Part shown: one piece after another, positions 50,941 to 60,492 of the stretch
How the letters are laid out: the number at the start of each line of letters is the position of its first letter
Numbering within the stretch: position 1 is the stretch's first letter
DNA from: Flavobacterium glycines
Lineage (GTDB): Bacteria; Bacteroidota; Bacteroidia; Flavobacteriales; Flavobacteriaceae
Direction of reading: 5' to 3'
Assembly (NCBI RefSeq): GCF_900100165.1
Contig: NZ_FNEO01000011.1
Location: 39,649 to 103,648 of the forward strand
DNA: 64,000 bases
Notes under the pieces: model-generated
What the model saw: the letters and a program-made list of their open reading frames with translations, nothing else
Told to the model about the DNA's origin: nothing
Database searches by the model: none
Translations under genes and position numbers: made by a program

Positions 50941-52875
50941 ATGAAGAAAATCATTTTTATAAAACCAATACTTAATTTCTTTTTTATTGGTTTGTTAATT
51001 ACTACCATTAGTCGTCTGGCATTGTTTTTTGTTTTTAAAGAACGTGTGATGCAAACACCGGATTATTGGATGCTTTTTCCAATAGGTTTGCGAATGGATG
51101 TTATTTTGTTAAGCTATATTTCATTTTTACCAGTCTTACTGTTGTCTGTCTTGCCGGATAATTATTTGCAAAAAATAAAGAAATTTTTCAGTTTCTATTT
51201 TCTGGTGTTTTTGTTTTTGTTGTTCTTTATGGAGTTGGCTAGTTATGATTTTATCAAGGAATATGACACAAGACCTAATAAGTTGTTTATTGATTATTTG
51301 ATTTACCCAAAAGAAGTGGTGGGAACTTTAATAAAGAGTTACATGACTTCTATGGTGCTTTTTTTTATAGCAATAGGAATTGCTTTGTGTTTTTCAATTA
51401 AAAAAGCGCCGTTTTGGTTTTATCCTAAATTTGTTGCTTATCGTACAAAGCTGATTTTGTTTCCTTTGGTAGCGTTTTTGTTGTTTTTTGGGGCACGTTC
51501 CAGTTTGGTTTCTAAAAGACCTATTAATGCAAGTAATGCGATTTTTTCTACCGATCAATTGACTAATTCTTTAGGTTTGAATTCGCTGTACACGGTTAGT
51601 TTTGCTTTGTATTCACTTAAAAATGAAGGAGACGCAGCTAAGATGTACGGAAAAATGGATGCTCAGGAGGCTATTAAACGTGTCAAAAAATATATGGAAG
51701 TGCCAGAGGCTAATTTTACCGATTCAGAATTGCCTTTAATGCATTTGCAAAAAACATCCAATTCACTTGCTAAGTCTTATAATGTTGTGGTGTTTTTACA
51801 GGAAAGTTTGGGAGCAGAATATGTGGGAAGTTTATGTGGTTTGCCTTTAACTCCGGAATTGGATAAGCTAACTAAAGAAGGTTTGTTGTTCACCAATATG
51901 TATTGCACAGGAACAAGAAGTGTGAGAGGGATAGAGGCTGTTGTTACCGGTTTTCTTCCGTCTCCGTCAGAAAGTGTGGTAAAATTGAGTAATTCACAAA
52001 CTGGTTTTTACACACTTGCCGAAAATTTAAGGGAGAAAGGCTATCAAACCAGTTTTATTTATGGAGGTATGGCTAATTTTGATAATATGGCTGCCTTTTT
52101 TAATGGAAATGGTTTTAGTAAAATTATAGACGAAAAAGATTATGATAAGAGTAAAGCGGCTTTTAAAGGAACCTGGGGGTATTCGGATGAAGATTTAGCA
52201 GTAAAGGCTAATTCCTATTTTAAATCAATGGGGAATAAACCCTTCTTTTCTTTAATGTTTTCGACATCCAATCATGAACCTTTTGAGTTTCCTGACGGCA
52301 GAATTCAATTGTATGACAAAAAGAAAAATACAGTACATAATGCCATGAAATATGCCGATTTTTCTATTGGGAAGTTTTTTGAACTGGCTAAAAAAGAAGC
52401 TTATTTTAAGAATACTATTTTCTTAGTCATTGCCGATCATAACACAAGAACTTATGGAAAGAATTTAGTACCTATTAATAAGTTTCATATTCCTGCTTTG
52501 CTGATAGGTCCCAATGTTCCTAAAGGAGAAAAATATACTAAATTATGCAGCCAAATTGATGTTGCTCCTACCTTGTTGAATTTTATAGGAATGGATATTA
52601 TGAATCCAATGCCCGGACGAAATTTAATGCAATTGTCTTCTAATGTACCGGGTAGAGCTATTATGCAATTTCATGATAATAATGCCTTTCGTATAGAAAA
52701 TCAAGTGGTTGTTTTACAGCCAAATAAAGAGCCTTTGCAATTTGAAATGAAAAATGATACAGTGTTAATACCTGTAAAGTTAAATCCTGAAATGGCTAAA
52801 GATGCTTTGGCTCATATAACAACGGCATCTTATCTTTACAAAGAGAGAAAGTATAGAATGAAAGGGCAAAAATAG
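50941..52875 (+). CDS. LTA synthase-like membrane sulfatase family protein
   Basis: A 644-residue protein with five N-terminal membrane helices (about residues 8-190) and a sulfatase-fold periplasmic domain. Landmarks are VVVFLQESLGAEYV (metal-binding acid), NMYCTGTRSVRGIEAV with the presumed catalytic Thr, and FLVIADHNTRTYG with late metal ligands. It resembles LtaS and the phosphoethanolamine or phosphoglycerol transferases. In Bacteroidota, where no LTA exists, it probably decorates glycans or lipids. It lies 75 bases after the DMT gene in the same direction. Confidence 0.88.
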   Translation: MKKIIFIKPILNFFFIGLLITTISRLALFFVFKERVMQTPDYWMLFPIGLRMDVILLSYISFLPVLLLSVLPDNYLQKIKKFFSFYFLVFLFLLFFMELASYDFIKEYDTRPNKLFIDYLIYPKEVVGTLIKSYMTSMVLFFIAIGIALCFSIKKAPFWFYPKFVAYRTKLILFPLVAFLLFFGARSSLVSKRPINASNAIFSTDQLTNSLGLNSLYTVSFALYSLKNEGDAAKMYGKMDAQEAIKRVKKYMEVPEANFTDSELPLMHLQKTSNSLAKSYNVVVFLQESLGAEYVGSLCGLPLTPELDKLTKEGLLFTNMYCTGTRSVRGIEAVVTGFLPSPSESVVKLSNSQTGFYTLAENLREKGYQTSFIYGGMANFDNMAAFFNGNGFSKIIDEKDYDKSKAAFKGTWGYSDEDLAVKANSYFKSMGNKPFFSLMFSTSNHEPFEFPDGRIQLYDKKKNTVHNAMKYADFSIGKFFELAKKEAYFKNTIFLVIADHNTRTYGKNLVPINKFHIPALLIGPNVPKGEKYTKLCSQIDVAPTLLNFIGMDIMNPMPGRNLMQLSSNVPGRAIMQFHDNNAFRIENQVVVLQPNKEPLQFEMKNDTVLIPVKLNPEMAKDALAHITTASYLYKERKYRMKGQK

Positions 52876-53012
52876 AATTGAATAATTAGGTGTTGATTTT
52901 TAATAAGTTGATATTGTTTGTATTCTGTTTATTAAGAATGTTATAATAGAAAGTATCTTTATCAATTGAGAGTAAAATAAAAAAATAAGAAGGTGTAAAT
53001 GATTTAAAGTTT

Positions 53013-53020
53013 TATATTTG
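53013..53020 (+). promoter_or_regulatory. -7 element of accA
   Basis: TATATTTG is a perfect TAnnTTTG match, followed by GCACTTC near the expected start. A GTG at 52993-52995 (17-base spacer) replaces the usual TTG. The ATG follows 33 bases later. Confidence 0.55.
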
Positions 53021-53053
53021 CACTTCTAAATAAAATAATAACGCACAAATCCT

Positions 53054-54007
53054 ATGGAATATTTAGATTTTGAGCTTCCAATAAAAGAACTTGAAGAGCA
53101 ATTAGAAAAATGTCAAATTATTGGACAGGAATCAGATGTTGATGTAACGGCTACATGTGATCAAATCAATGAAAAATTGGTTGAGACCAAAAAGAATATT
53201 TATGGAAATCTTACCGCATGGCAGCGAGTACAGCTTTCAAGACATCCAAGCCGTCCATATACTTTAGACCATATTAGAGGGCTTTGCGGAGATACTTTTT
53301 TAGAACTTCATGGAGACAGAGGTTTCAAGGATGATAAAGCCATGGTAGGTGGTTTAGGGAAAATTGGAGGTCAGTCATTTATGATTATTGGTCAACAAAA
53401 AGGATACAATACTAAAACACGTCAATATAGAAACTTTGGGATGGCAAATCCTGAAGGATATCGTAAAGCTTTGCGATTGATGAAAATGGCTGAGAAATTT
53501 GGAATTCCGGTTGTTACTTTAATCGATACTCCGGGAGCTTATCCTGGTTTAGAAGCTGAAGAACGCGGACAAGGTGAAGCAATTGCCAGAAATATTTACG
53601 AAATGGTTTTACTAAAAGTGCCAATTATCTCTATTATTGTAGGGGAAGGAGCTTCAGGAGGAGCTTTGGGAATTGGAGTAGGAGACCGTGTTTATATGTT
53701 AGAAAATACTTGGTATTCGGTTATTTCTCCAGAGTCTTGTTCTTCTATTTTATGGAAAAGCTGGGAATACAAAGAGAAAGCAGCTGAAGCATTGAAATTG
53801 ACTTCTTCTGATATGAAAAAACAGGAATTAGTTGATGATGTTATTCCTGAGCCTCTGGGAGGAGCACATTATGACAGAGAAACTACTTTTAAAACAGTTG
53901 AAGAATATATTTTGAAAGGATACAATGAATTGAAAGATTTATCAACAGCTGATTTAATTGCTCAGAGAATGGATAAATATACTAAAATGGGTGAGTTCAA
54001 AGAATAG
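53054..54007 (+). CDS. accA: Acetyl-CoA carboxylase, carboxyltransferase alpha subunit
   Basis: A 317-residue protein of normal AccA length. It shows YGNLTAWQRVQLSRHPSRP, LHGDRGFKDD, DTPGAYPGLEAEERGQGE, and the oxyanion-hole region IIVGEGASGGALGIG. With AccD it moves the carboxyl group from carboxybiotin to acetyl-CoA, the first step in fatty acid synthesis. It is ended by a strong terminator and precedes dnaB. Confidence 0.96.
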   Translation: MEYLDFELPIKELEEQLEKCQIIGQESDVDVTATCDQINEKLVETKKNIYGNLTAWQRVQLSRHPSRPYTLDHIRGLCGDTFLELHGDRGFKDDKAMVGGLGKIGGQSFMIIGQQKGYNTKTRQYRNFGMANPEGYRKALRLMKMAEKFGIPVVTLIDTPGAYPGLEAEERGQGEAIARNIYEMVLLKVPIISIIVGEGASGGALGIGVGDRVYMLENTWYSVISPESCSSILWKSWEYKEKAAEALKLTSSDMKKQELVDDVIPEPLGGAHYDRETTFKTVEEYILKGYNELKDLSTADLIAQRMDKYTKMGEFKE

Positions 54008-54028
54008 CATTTCATTTTAAGAATATAG

Positions 54029-54064
54029 AATCCGTCTCGTTTATAAACGAGACGGATTTTTTTT
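54029..54064. terminator. Terminator of accA
   Basis: TCCGTCTCGTTTA and TAAACGAGACGGA form a perfect 13-base palindrome, followed by eight T. It can end accA transcription and separates it from dnaB. Confidence 0.9.
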
Positions 54065-54152
54065 GGGTTATAAACAAAAAAGTTACAGTTGTAAACATAT
54101 TCTAGTGATAACTAAAATGTGTTTTTTTTAAAATTTGTTTTACTTTCGTAGT

Positions 54153-55700
54153 ATGGAAAATTTCAAGAATGTTAAACCGGTTAAGGTCGATAAGTCTACA
54201 ATTATAAACCTGGAAAAAGGGAAACTTCCTCCGCAAGCTGTTGATTTAGAAGAGGCTGTGTTGGGAGCTATGATGATTGATAAAAAAGGGGTAGATGATG
54301 TTATTGATATTCTACAACCTGATGCATTTTATAAAGAAGCGCACAGACATATTTTTGAGGCGATTGTTCAGTTGTTTACCGAAACACAACCGATAGATTT
54401 GTTGACAGTTTCTGCGCAGTTAAGAAAGAACGGAAAATTAGAGTTGGCAGGAGGTGATTTTTATTTAATTCAGCTAACCCAAAAAATATCGTCTTCGGCT
54501 CATATCGAGTTTCACTCCAGAATTATTCTTCAGAAATTTATCCAACGTAGTTTGATTCGTATTTCAACTGAAATTATTGAAGATTCTTATGATGAAACTA
54601 CTGATGTTTTTGATTTGTTAGATAAAGCTGAATCCAAACTTTATGAAGTTACTCAGGGGAATATTAAACGAAGTTCAGAAACAGCTCAAAGTTTAGTATT
54701 ACAAGCCAAAAAGAAAATTGAAGAAATTAGTAAGAAAGAAGGACTAAGTGGTGTTGAAACCGGTTTTACTAATTTGGATAAATTGACTTCCGGCTGGCAA
54801 CCAAGTGATTTAATTATTATTGCCGCCCGTCCTGCGATGGGAAAAACAGCTTTTGTATTGTCAATGGCAAGAAATATGGCAATTGATTACGGACATGGAG
54901 TAGCGGTTTTTTCGCTTGAGATGGCATCAGTACAACTTATTACCCGTTTAATTTCATCTGAAACAGGTTTGTCTTCTGAGAAATTACGTACTGGTAAATT
55001 AGAACCACACGAATGGACGATGTTAAGTACTAAAGTTAAAGACTTAGAAAAAGCACCTTTATTTATTGATGATACACCTTCTCTTTCTATTTTTGATTTA
55101 AGAGCAAAAGCAAGACGTTTGCATTCACAACATGGCATAAAGATTATTATTATTGATTATTTGCAGTTAATGACTGCTGGAGGAAATGCTAAAGGAGGAG
55201 GGAACCGTGAACAGGAAATTTCAACTATTTCCCGAAACTTAAAAGCCTTGGCTAAAGAATTGAATGTTCCTGTTATTGCACTTTCTCAGTTATCACGTGC
55301 CGTTGAAACCCGTGGTTCCAGTAAACGACCTTTGCTTTCTGACTTACGTGAATCGGGAGCAATTGAGCAAGATGCTGATATTGTATCCTTTTTGTATCGT
55401 CCGGAATATTATAAAATTGAAGAGTGGGATGATGATGAAGCAGCTCCAACTACTGGTCAAGCCGAAATTATGATTGCTAAACACCGTAATGGAGGAATCG
55501 AAAATGTTCGTTTGAAATTCTTAGGTCATTTAGGTAAGTTTGATAATTTGGATGATTACAGTAGTGGATTTGATGATGATTTACCTTCTTCAATGAATAA
55601 TCAGGACGATCATGGTTTTATTACTAAAAATTTACCATCAGCTCATGAAGCTTTTGGAAGTAATTTGAATGATGACGACGATGATGATATGCCTTTTTAA
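54153..55700 (+). CDS. dnaB: Replicative DNA helicase DnaB
   Basis: A 515-residue hexameric helicase. The N-terminal collar domain (PPQAVDLEEAVLGAMMIDK) is followed by a RecA-like domain with Walker A ARPAMGKTAF, the B motif IIIIDYLQLM, and the later SQLSRAVETR and SDLRESGAIEQDADIV. The C-terminus is acidic (DDDDDDMPF) and without an intein. The ATG at 54153 is preferred over a TTT-led upstream extension, since TACTTTCG, a near-match to the -7 consensus, lies just before it. The following 'asparagine synthetase B-like' gene is 34 bases away and co-directional. Confidence 0.95.
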   Translation: MENFKNVKPVKVDKSTIINLEKGKLPPQAVDLEEAVLGAMMIDKKGVDDVIDILQPDAFYKEAHRHIFEAIVQLFTETQPIDLLTVSAQLRKNGKLELAGGDFYLIQLTQKISSSAHIEFHSRIILQKFIQRSLIRISTEIIEDSYDETTDVFDLLDKAESKLYEVTQGNIKRSSETAQSLVLQAKKKIEEISKKEGLSGVETGFTNLDKLTSGWQPSDLIIIAARPAMGKTAFVLSMARNMAIDYGHGVAVFSLEMASVQLITRLISSETGLSSEKLRTGKLEPHEWTMLSTKVKDLEKAPLFIDDTPSLSIFDLRAKARRLHSQHGIKIIIIDYLQLMTAGGNAKGGGNREQEISTISRNLKALAKELNVPVIALSQLSRAVETRGSSKRPLLSDLRESGAIEQDADIVSFLYRPEYYKIEEWDDDEAAPTTGQAEIMIAKHRNGGIENVRLKFLGHLGKFDNLDDYSSGFDDDLPSSMNNQDDHGFITKNLPSAHEAFGSNLNDDDDDDMPF

Positions 55701-55734
55701 TTTAAAAAGGCTATATTTGAAATAAAACATTCCA

Positions 55735-57000
55735 ATGGTTTTAAAAAAAATAGCTGTTTTTGTTGTTGTTGTTTTATTTTCTTATTCGGTTAAGGCTTCT
55801 TTTATTTTGTTGCCAATGGATGAGTCTTCGCAACAAAATCATTTAAAAGCCTACGGAATTACTTACTGGTGTTTGGATAAAAAATATAAAGCGAGCTGGT
55901 TGTTGAATTACCGCGGAGGCTCTTTTTTATTGCCGGATGCTACTGAAATTCGCAAAGAATGTCAGATTAGAGGTGTAAGTTTTGAGATTCTTTCTGATGC
56001 TGAAGAGCAGTCTATTTTGAACGAAATAGCAAGTCCGTCTCAAAATATGGAAAATGTAATTTTAGAGAAAGCTCCTAAAATTGCGGTGTATACTCCTAAA
56101 GGGAAACAGCCTTGGGATGATGCAGTTACTTTGGTTTTAACTTATGCCGAAATCCCTTTTACTGCCATTTATGACGAAGAAGTTTTAAGTGACCAATTGG
56201 TTCTTTACGATTGGTTGCATTTACATCACGAAGATTTTACAGGACAGTATGGCAAGTTTTATGGTTCCTATCGAAATGTACCTTGGTACATCGAACAAAA
56301 AAAAGAAGCTGAAAACCTTGCAACCAAATTAGGTTTTTCTAAAGTTTCACAGGAAAAAGGAGCGGTAGCCAAAAAAATCAGAGATTTTGTTATTGGTGGC
56401 GGATTCATGTTTGCTATGTGTTCGGCAACGGATAGTTTTGATATTGCTTTGGCTGCTGATGGAGTTGATATTTGCGAATCGATGTTTGACGGAGATCCAA
56501 GTGAATCTAATTATCAATCTAAACTCAATTATAATAATTCATTCGCATTCAAGAATTTTGTTTTGGAACGAAGACCTGAGCGATATGAGTTTTCGGATAT
56601 TGATATGACTGAGAAAAGATTTGTTCCTATAGAAAAAGATTATTTTACTTTAATGGAATTTTCGGCTAAGTGGGATCCAATTCCAAGTATGTTGTGTCAA
56701 AATCATACACAGCTTATTAAAGGTTTTATGGGACAAACTACAGCTTTTGATGCTGATTTAATTAAATCCGGTGTGCTGAATTTGGGAATATGTGAACTAA
56801 ATGGAGAAGTGCGATATATTCATGGTCAAAAAGGAAAAGGAATGTTTAGTTTCTACGGAGGTCATGATCCGGAAGATTATCAGCATAAAGTAGGAGATGC
56901 TCCCACAGTTTTAGATCTGCATCCTAATTCACCAGGTTATCGCCTGATTTTGAATAATGTATTATTTCCGGCTGCCAGAAAGAAAAAACAAAAGACTTAA
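55735..57000 (+). CDS. Exported conserved protein ('asparagine synthetase B'-labelled family), GATase-like
   Basis: A 421-residue protein with a signal peptide (residues about 1-21, ending YSVKAS). It lacks the N-terminal Cys2 glutaminase and ATP sites of real asparagine synthetase, so the common label is probably wrong. A segment VIGGGFMFAMCSATDSFDIALAADGVDI looks like a glutamine-amidotransferase-like nucleophile elbow, and HHEDFTGQYGKF and GGHDPEDYQHKVGD may hold further catalytic residues. It probably acts in the periplasm. The function is unknown. Conserved neighbourhood with dnaB is likely. Confidence 0.7.
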   Translation: MVLKKIAVFVVVVLFSYSVKASFILLPMDESSQQNHLKAYGITYWCLDKKYKASWLLNYRGGSFLLPDATEIRKECQIRGVSFEILSDAEEQSILNEIASPSQNMENVILEKAPKIAVYTPKGKQPWDDAVTLVLTYAEIPFTAIYDEEVLSDQLVLYDWLHLHHEDFTGQYGKFYGSYRNVPWYIEQKKEAENLATKLGFSKVSQEKGAVAKKIRDFVIGGGFMFAMCSATDSFDIALAADGVDICESMFDGDPSESNYQSKLNYNNSFAFKNFVLERRPERYEFSDIDMTEKRFVPIEKDYFTLMEFSAKWDPIPSMLCQNHTQLIKGFMGQTTAFDADLIKSGVLNLGICELNGEVRYIHGQKGKGMFSFYGGHDPEDYQHKVGDAPTVLDLHPNSPGYRLILNNVLFPAARKKKQKT

Positions 57001-57006
57001 AGAAGA

Positions 57007-57411
57007 TTATTCATCGTCGAATTTTAATCTATATTGAAATCCATTTATGTCGGTTGCAATTATTTTGTCAGAATTGACAGATTCACTTACGATTTCAATT
57101 TCTTTAACATCGTTATCTTTCTTTATAACACCAATTCCTATTTCTGATTCAAGATTAATAACCCCTTTGACATTTTTACCGCTATCATCTTTGCCTGTAA
57201 TACGATGATTGTATTTTTTATTGCTTGTCTCTGAATAGTAATAAAATTGTTCCTTTGTTGTTGAATCAATCTTTTTATAAGAATGTTTTTTAAAATTATC
57301 TACCGAAGAAATTCTTTCTTTTTCAAGATTAATTCTTTCTTTTTTACATGAGGTTAGGGTGATTGATAACCCAATAAATACAAGTTTAAAACAACTATTT
57401 ATGGTTTTCAT
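57007..57411 (-). CDS. Hypothetical lipoprotein next to a two-component system
   Basis: A 134-residue protein with a signal peptide and the lipobox LTSC, followed by KKERINLEKERI, so it is a predicted lipoprotein. The mature part is charged and beta-rich with no recognised family. It lies downstream of the response regulator gene on the same strand. A perfect TTTACGG/CCGTAAA palindrome sits near its promoter, so it may be a direct target of that regulator. Confidence 0.6.
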   Translation of the reverse strand: MKTINSCFKLVFIGLSITLTSCKKERINLEKERISSVDNFKKHSYKKIDSTTKEQFYYYSETSNKKYNHRITGKDDSGKNVKGVINLESEIGIGVIKKDNDVKEIEIVSESVNSDKIIATDINGFQYRLKFDDE

Positions 57412-57458
57412 AGTTTATTTCTTTATTTGACCTAATTGATTCTTTGAAAGAATTAATT

Positions 57459-57466
57459 CAAATTTA
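57459..57466 (-). promoter_or_regulatory. -7 element of the lipoprotein gene
   Basis: On the minus strand TAAATTTG matches TAnnTTTG, 48 bases upstream of the ATG at 57411. The -33 region falls inside the palindromic operator at 57487. Confidence 0.55.
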
Positions 57467-57486
57467 GAGATAATAAAGATGATTTT

Positions 57487-57530
57487 TTTACGGGAAACCG
57501 TAAAGAAGTGTTTTTTTACGAAACCATATA
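57487..57530. promoter_or_regulatory. Candidate operator palindrome (TTTACGGgaaaCCGTAAA) with a degenerate second copy
   Basis: TTTACGG and CCGTAAA flank a GAAA spacer at 57487-57504. A few bases further, TTTACGAAACC (57514-57524) resembles the same unit with two bases missing. The pair covers the -33 region of the lipoprotein gene and lies just downstream of the response regulator stop. It is consistent with binding by a dimeric HTH regulator, but no experiment is known to me. Confidence 0.55.
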
Positions 57531-57559
57531 ATGCGCTGAATAGTAGTTTTTAAGTTGAG

Positions 57560-58231
57560 TTATATTAAGCCTAAATCTTTTGTAATAGCTATAAGATGTA
57601 CGTTATTGTTAGCTTTGAAGTAGGTTTTGAGTTTGTTGATTCGCTTTTCTATACTGCTATTGCTGTTTGGTTGAATTTGCAAATTTTTAAATTTGATTGC
57701 AATTTCATTTATTATATAACCATTAGATAACAATTTCAATAATTCAATATCATAAGATTCTATTTCTATGAGCGAATTTTTGTTTACTGAGTTTGTTGAT
57801 GTTTCCGGTAATAATATTTTTGTTTTGTTGTTGTATGTTTCTTGGACGGCTTTTTTTAAATCTTTAATGCTATTTCTTCCTTTAATAACATAGGCATTGA
57901 TTTCTAAAATTTCAAAAAGAGAATGTATTTTGAAAGACTTGTCTTCAATAGAAAATACGATTGTTTTTATTTCTGGTTGGATATTTTTTACTGTTCTAAT
58001 AAGTTCTTCGCCATTTTTAAGTTTGTTTTCTCGATGATCTTCTTTAAAAGATAAATCACTTATTAATAATTCGAAAGGGTCTTTTTCTATTTGGGCTTTT
58101 TTGATTTTGATAAGTGCTTCATCGCAATATTTTGCATATTGAATATTTTTAATGGATAGTTTTTCTAAGGTATGTCTAACCGTTTCTATTATAGAATCTA
58201 AATCTTCAACTATTAATACTTTTTTAAACAT
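57560..58231 (-). CDS. Response regulator with LuxR-like HTH
   Basis: A 223-residue protein. The receiver domain (1-130) has Glu9/Asp10 and phospho-acceptor Asp59 in LISDLSF. The C-terminal domain (about 160-220) has the layout of a LuxR-type HTH (ELLKLLSNGYIINEIAIKFKN, then SIEKRINKLKTYFKANNN), with less classical spacing. It is 10 bases from the histidine kinase stop, so the pair is an operon. A candidate target operator lies downstream at 57487. Confidence 0.82.
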   Translation of the reverse strand: MFKKVLIVEDLDSIIETVRHTLEKLSIKNIQYAKYCDEALIKIKKAQIEKDPFELLISDLSFKEDHRENKLKNGEELIRTVKNIQPEIKTIVFSIEDKSFKIHSLFEILEINAYVIKGRNSIKDLKKAVQETYNNKTKILLPETSTNSVNKNSLIEIESYDIELLKLLSNGYIINEIAIKFKNLQIQPNSNSSIEKRINKLKTYFKANNNVHLIAITKDLGLI

Positions 58232-58241
58232 AGGTCGTAAA

Positions 58242-59981
58242 TTATACAGGAATATTTATGTTGATTTTAACACCTTTATTTTGATTGCTGTCAAAAGTTA
58301 TTGTTCCGTTGATAGCTGCAATTCTGCTTTCTATGTTTTGAAGACCACCTTTCCTATTTGTTAATTCAAAATTGATCCCTATGCCATTGTCATAATAATT
58401 TAACAGCAGATTGTTTTCTTGTTTTTTGAAAGAAATCAGTACTAAGCTGCTTTTACTGTGCTTTTTCATGTTTACCATTAGTTCTTGTATAACTCGATAC
58501 AATGTTATTTTTTTTAGTTTACCTATGTTTTTCCAGTCTATTTCTTCTAAACCATTAATCAGGATATTAGCTCTTTTGCTATTAAAACTGGAAATCATTT
58601 CTTTTAAGTTATTCTTGTAGAGAGATCCTGTTTCAATGAGGTTGTTTTCTCTTGAAATATTTCTTGTTGTTGCATATATACTGTCTAAGTTTTCTAATAA
58701 TTTTTCTGAAATATGAGGAGATGATAGATCCTGTGTTTCTGCAAAATTCATAGTTTGATAAATTTCGTTGGCTAATTCATCGTGTAGTTTTTTTGCAATT
58801 CTAATTTCAGTATTATATGCCGTTTGAATCTTTTCCTTCTTACTTTTTTCAACCAGGTAATAATAAATAAATGTTGTAACAAGAATTAGTATGATGATGA
58901 TAAAAGTGATAAAAATATTTTTATTTCTTTCTAATTCCTGTTGTAATTGTTTTTCTTCTTTTAGTTTAAGATTTTCTTCTTTTTCTTTTTTTGAGTCGTA
59001 TTTTAATTTTGCAAAATAATTTTTTGCTTTTTGTCTTACTTCAGTAATGCTATCATTTAGATGTACGTAGTTAAGGGAATATTTTTTTAATTGATCTCCT
59101 TTGCTGTGTTTGATGAATAAGCCAAGTGCTATTAGTCTATCGTCCGGATTATTGTATTCGGTAGCTTTTTGATAAAGTAAGTTGATATAATTTAATGCTT
59201 TTTTGGGATTGCTATCAATATAGTACTCGTATAAATTATAATAATTAGCTGTTAAGTCATAATCGTTATCAGCCGTTGAATCTAAATTTGAATTTAATTC
59301 TAATGATTTTTTTAAATAATTAAGAGCATACGGCTTCCCTAGTTTCATATAACAGTAGCCAATGTCATTTAATATTCCAGAGGTGTAGTACTTATTTTTT
59401 TTAGTTTCTTTATTATTTAAAAGCGGAATTAGTATTTGAAGTGCTTTTTTATACTCTTTTTTTTCTTTATAAATATGACCAATGTTTAGTTTGTTCATTG
59501 CATCATATCGATTGTTTATTGAGTATTTTGAGGCTATTAAATAATAATAAAGAGCATTATCATATTCTTTTAGATAGGCATAATTACCAGCTAACATAGA
59601 ATTAAATTTGTAACGATACCTGTCGCTTTCTAATTTATCCAATTTATTTAAAGTTTCTACTATACTATATTCTGCACCTGCATAATCCCCTTGAAGTTGT
59701 TGACAAGCTACTAATATAAACATATTAGTAGTATACTTTTTTAGCTCTTTTTCAGGAGTAATATCTAAACGAATTTTATTAGCGTAATAGAATGCACTAT
59801 CGTATTTTGAATCATCATAATATCTATTCGCAAGTTTGAAGTATTTATCAACTTGTTGCTTTTTGAAAAAAGACTGATTTGTAATAGTAGTCTCTTTTTT
59901 CTTTTCACATGAATGGATGAGGAAAGTAAGAAATAGAAATGTTGAAATTACTATTTTGGGAAATAATTTTTGAAAATTCAT
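58242..59981 (-). CDS. TPR-containing sensor histidine kinase (NarL-partner type)
   Basis: A 579-residue kinase. Residues 1-24 form an N-terminal lipoprotein-like leader (LIHSCEKKKE), residues about 40-340 are TPR repeats, and one membrane helix lies at about 355-375. The HisKA_3-like phospho-acceptor region reads IAKKLHDELANEIYQTM, followed by an HATPase domain with VIQELMVNMKKHSKSS and YYDNGIGINFELTNRKGGLQNI. The TPR domain is probably periplasmic and senses a protein or peptide. It is in an operon with the following response regulator. Confidence 0.85.
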   Translation of the reverse strand: MNFQKLFPKIVISTFLFLTFLIHSCEKKKETTITNQSFFKKQQVDKYFKLANRYYDDSKYDSAFYYANKIRLDITPEKELKKYTTNMFILVACQQLQGDYAGAEYSIVETLNKLDKLESDRYRYKFNSMLAGNYAYLKEYDNALYYYLIASKYSINNRYDAMNKLNIGHIYKEKKEYKKALQILIPLLNNKETKKNKYYTSGILNDIGYCYMKLGKPYALNYLKKSLELNSNLDSTADNDYDLTANYYNLYEYYIDSNPKKALNYINLLYQKATEYNNPDDRLIALGLFIKHSKGDQLKKYSLNYVHLNDSITEVRQKAKNYFAKLKYDSKKEKEENLKLKEEKQLQQELERNKNIFITFIIIILILVTTFIYYYLVEKSKKEKIQTAYNTEIRIAKKLHDELANEIYQTMNFAETQDLSSPHISEKLLENLDSIYATTRNISRENNLIETGSLYKNNLKEMISSFNSKRANILINGLEEIDWKNIGKLKKITLYRVIQELMVNMKKHSKSSLVLISFKKQENNLLLNYYDNGIGINFELTNRKGGLQNIESRIAAINGTITFDSNQNKGVKININIPV

Positions 59982-60075
59982 CTTAGGGAAAATAATAGAA
60001 CTAAAATACTATTTTTCCTAATAACAGTTTGTGACTTAAATGAAAATTTTATTCTTTATTTAAGAATGGAACAAA

Positions 60076-60106
60076 AAAACCTCATTTGCATAACAAATGA
60101 GGTTTT
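60076..60106 (-). terminator. Terminator of the thrS-infC-rpmI-rplT operon
   Basis: On the minus strand CCTCATTTG pairs with CAAATGAGG over nine bases, followed by TTTTTTT. It lies 42 bases after the rplT stop. Confidence 0.85.
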
Positions 60107-60147
60107 CTATAATAAGTAAGTAGTCTTAAATTGAGTTGATAAAACGT

Positions 60148-60492
60148 TTATTTTACTTTGTTAAGTACAGCTTTGAAAGCTTCTGGGTGGTTCATAGCTA
60201 AATCAGCAAGAACTTTTCTGTTCAATTCGATTCCGTTAGCTTTTACTTTACCCATAAATTGTGAATAAGACATTCCTTCTAATCTAGCTCCAGCGTTAAT
60301 ACGTTGAATCCATAATGAACGGAAATTTCTTTTGTTTTGCTTTCTGTCACGGTAAGCATAAAGCATTGCTTTTTCTACCGCGTTTTTAGCAACTGTCCAA
60401 ACGTTTTTACGACGACCAAAGAAACCTTTGGCTTGTTTCATTATTTTTTTTCTTCTTGCTCTTTTAGCAACTGAATTTACCGATCTTGGCAT
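60148..60492 (-). CDS. rplT: 50S ribosomal protein L20
   Basis: A 114-residue L20 beginning MPRSVNSVAKRARRKK, with GFFGRRKNVWTVAKNAVEKA, the basic RDRKQNKRNFRSLWIQRIN helix and MSYSQFMGKVKANGIELNRK. It binds 23S rRNA early in 50S assembly. The ATG at 60492 is preferred over an upstream in-frame TTG-type start, because MPRS is the invariant start. It is the last gene of the operon; the 126-base gap upstream may regulate it. Confidence 0.97.
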   Translation of the reverse strand: MPRSVNSVAKRARRKKIMKQAKGFFGRRKNVWTVAKNAVEKAMLYAYRDRKQNKRNFRSLWIQRINAGARLEGMSYSQFMGKVKANGIELNRKVLADLAMNHPEAFKAVLNKVK

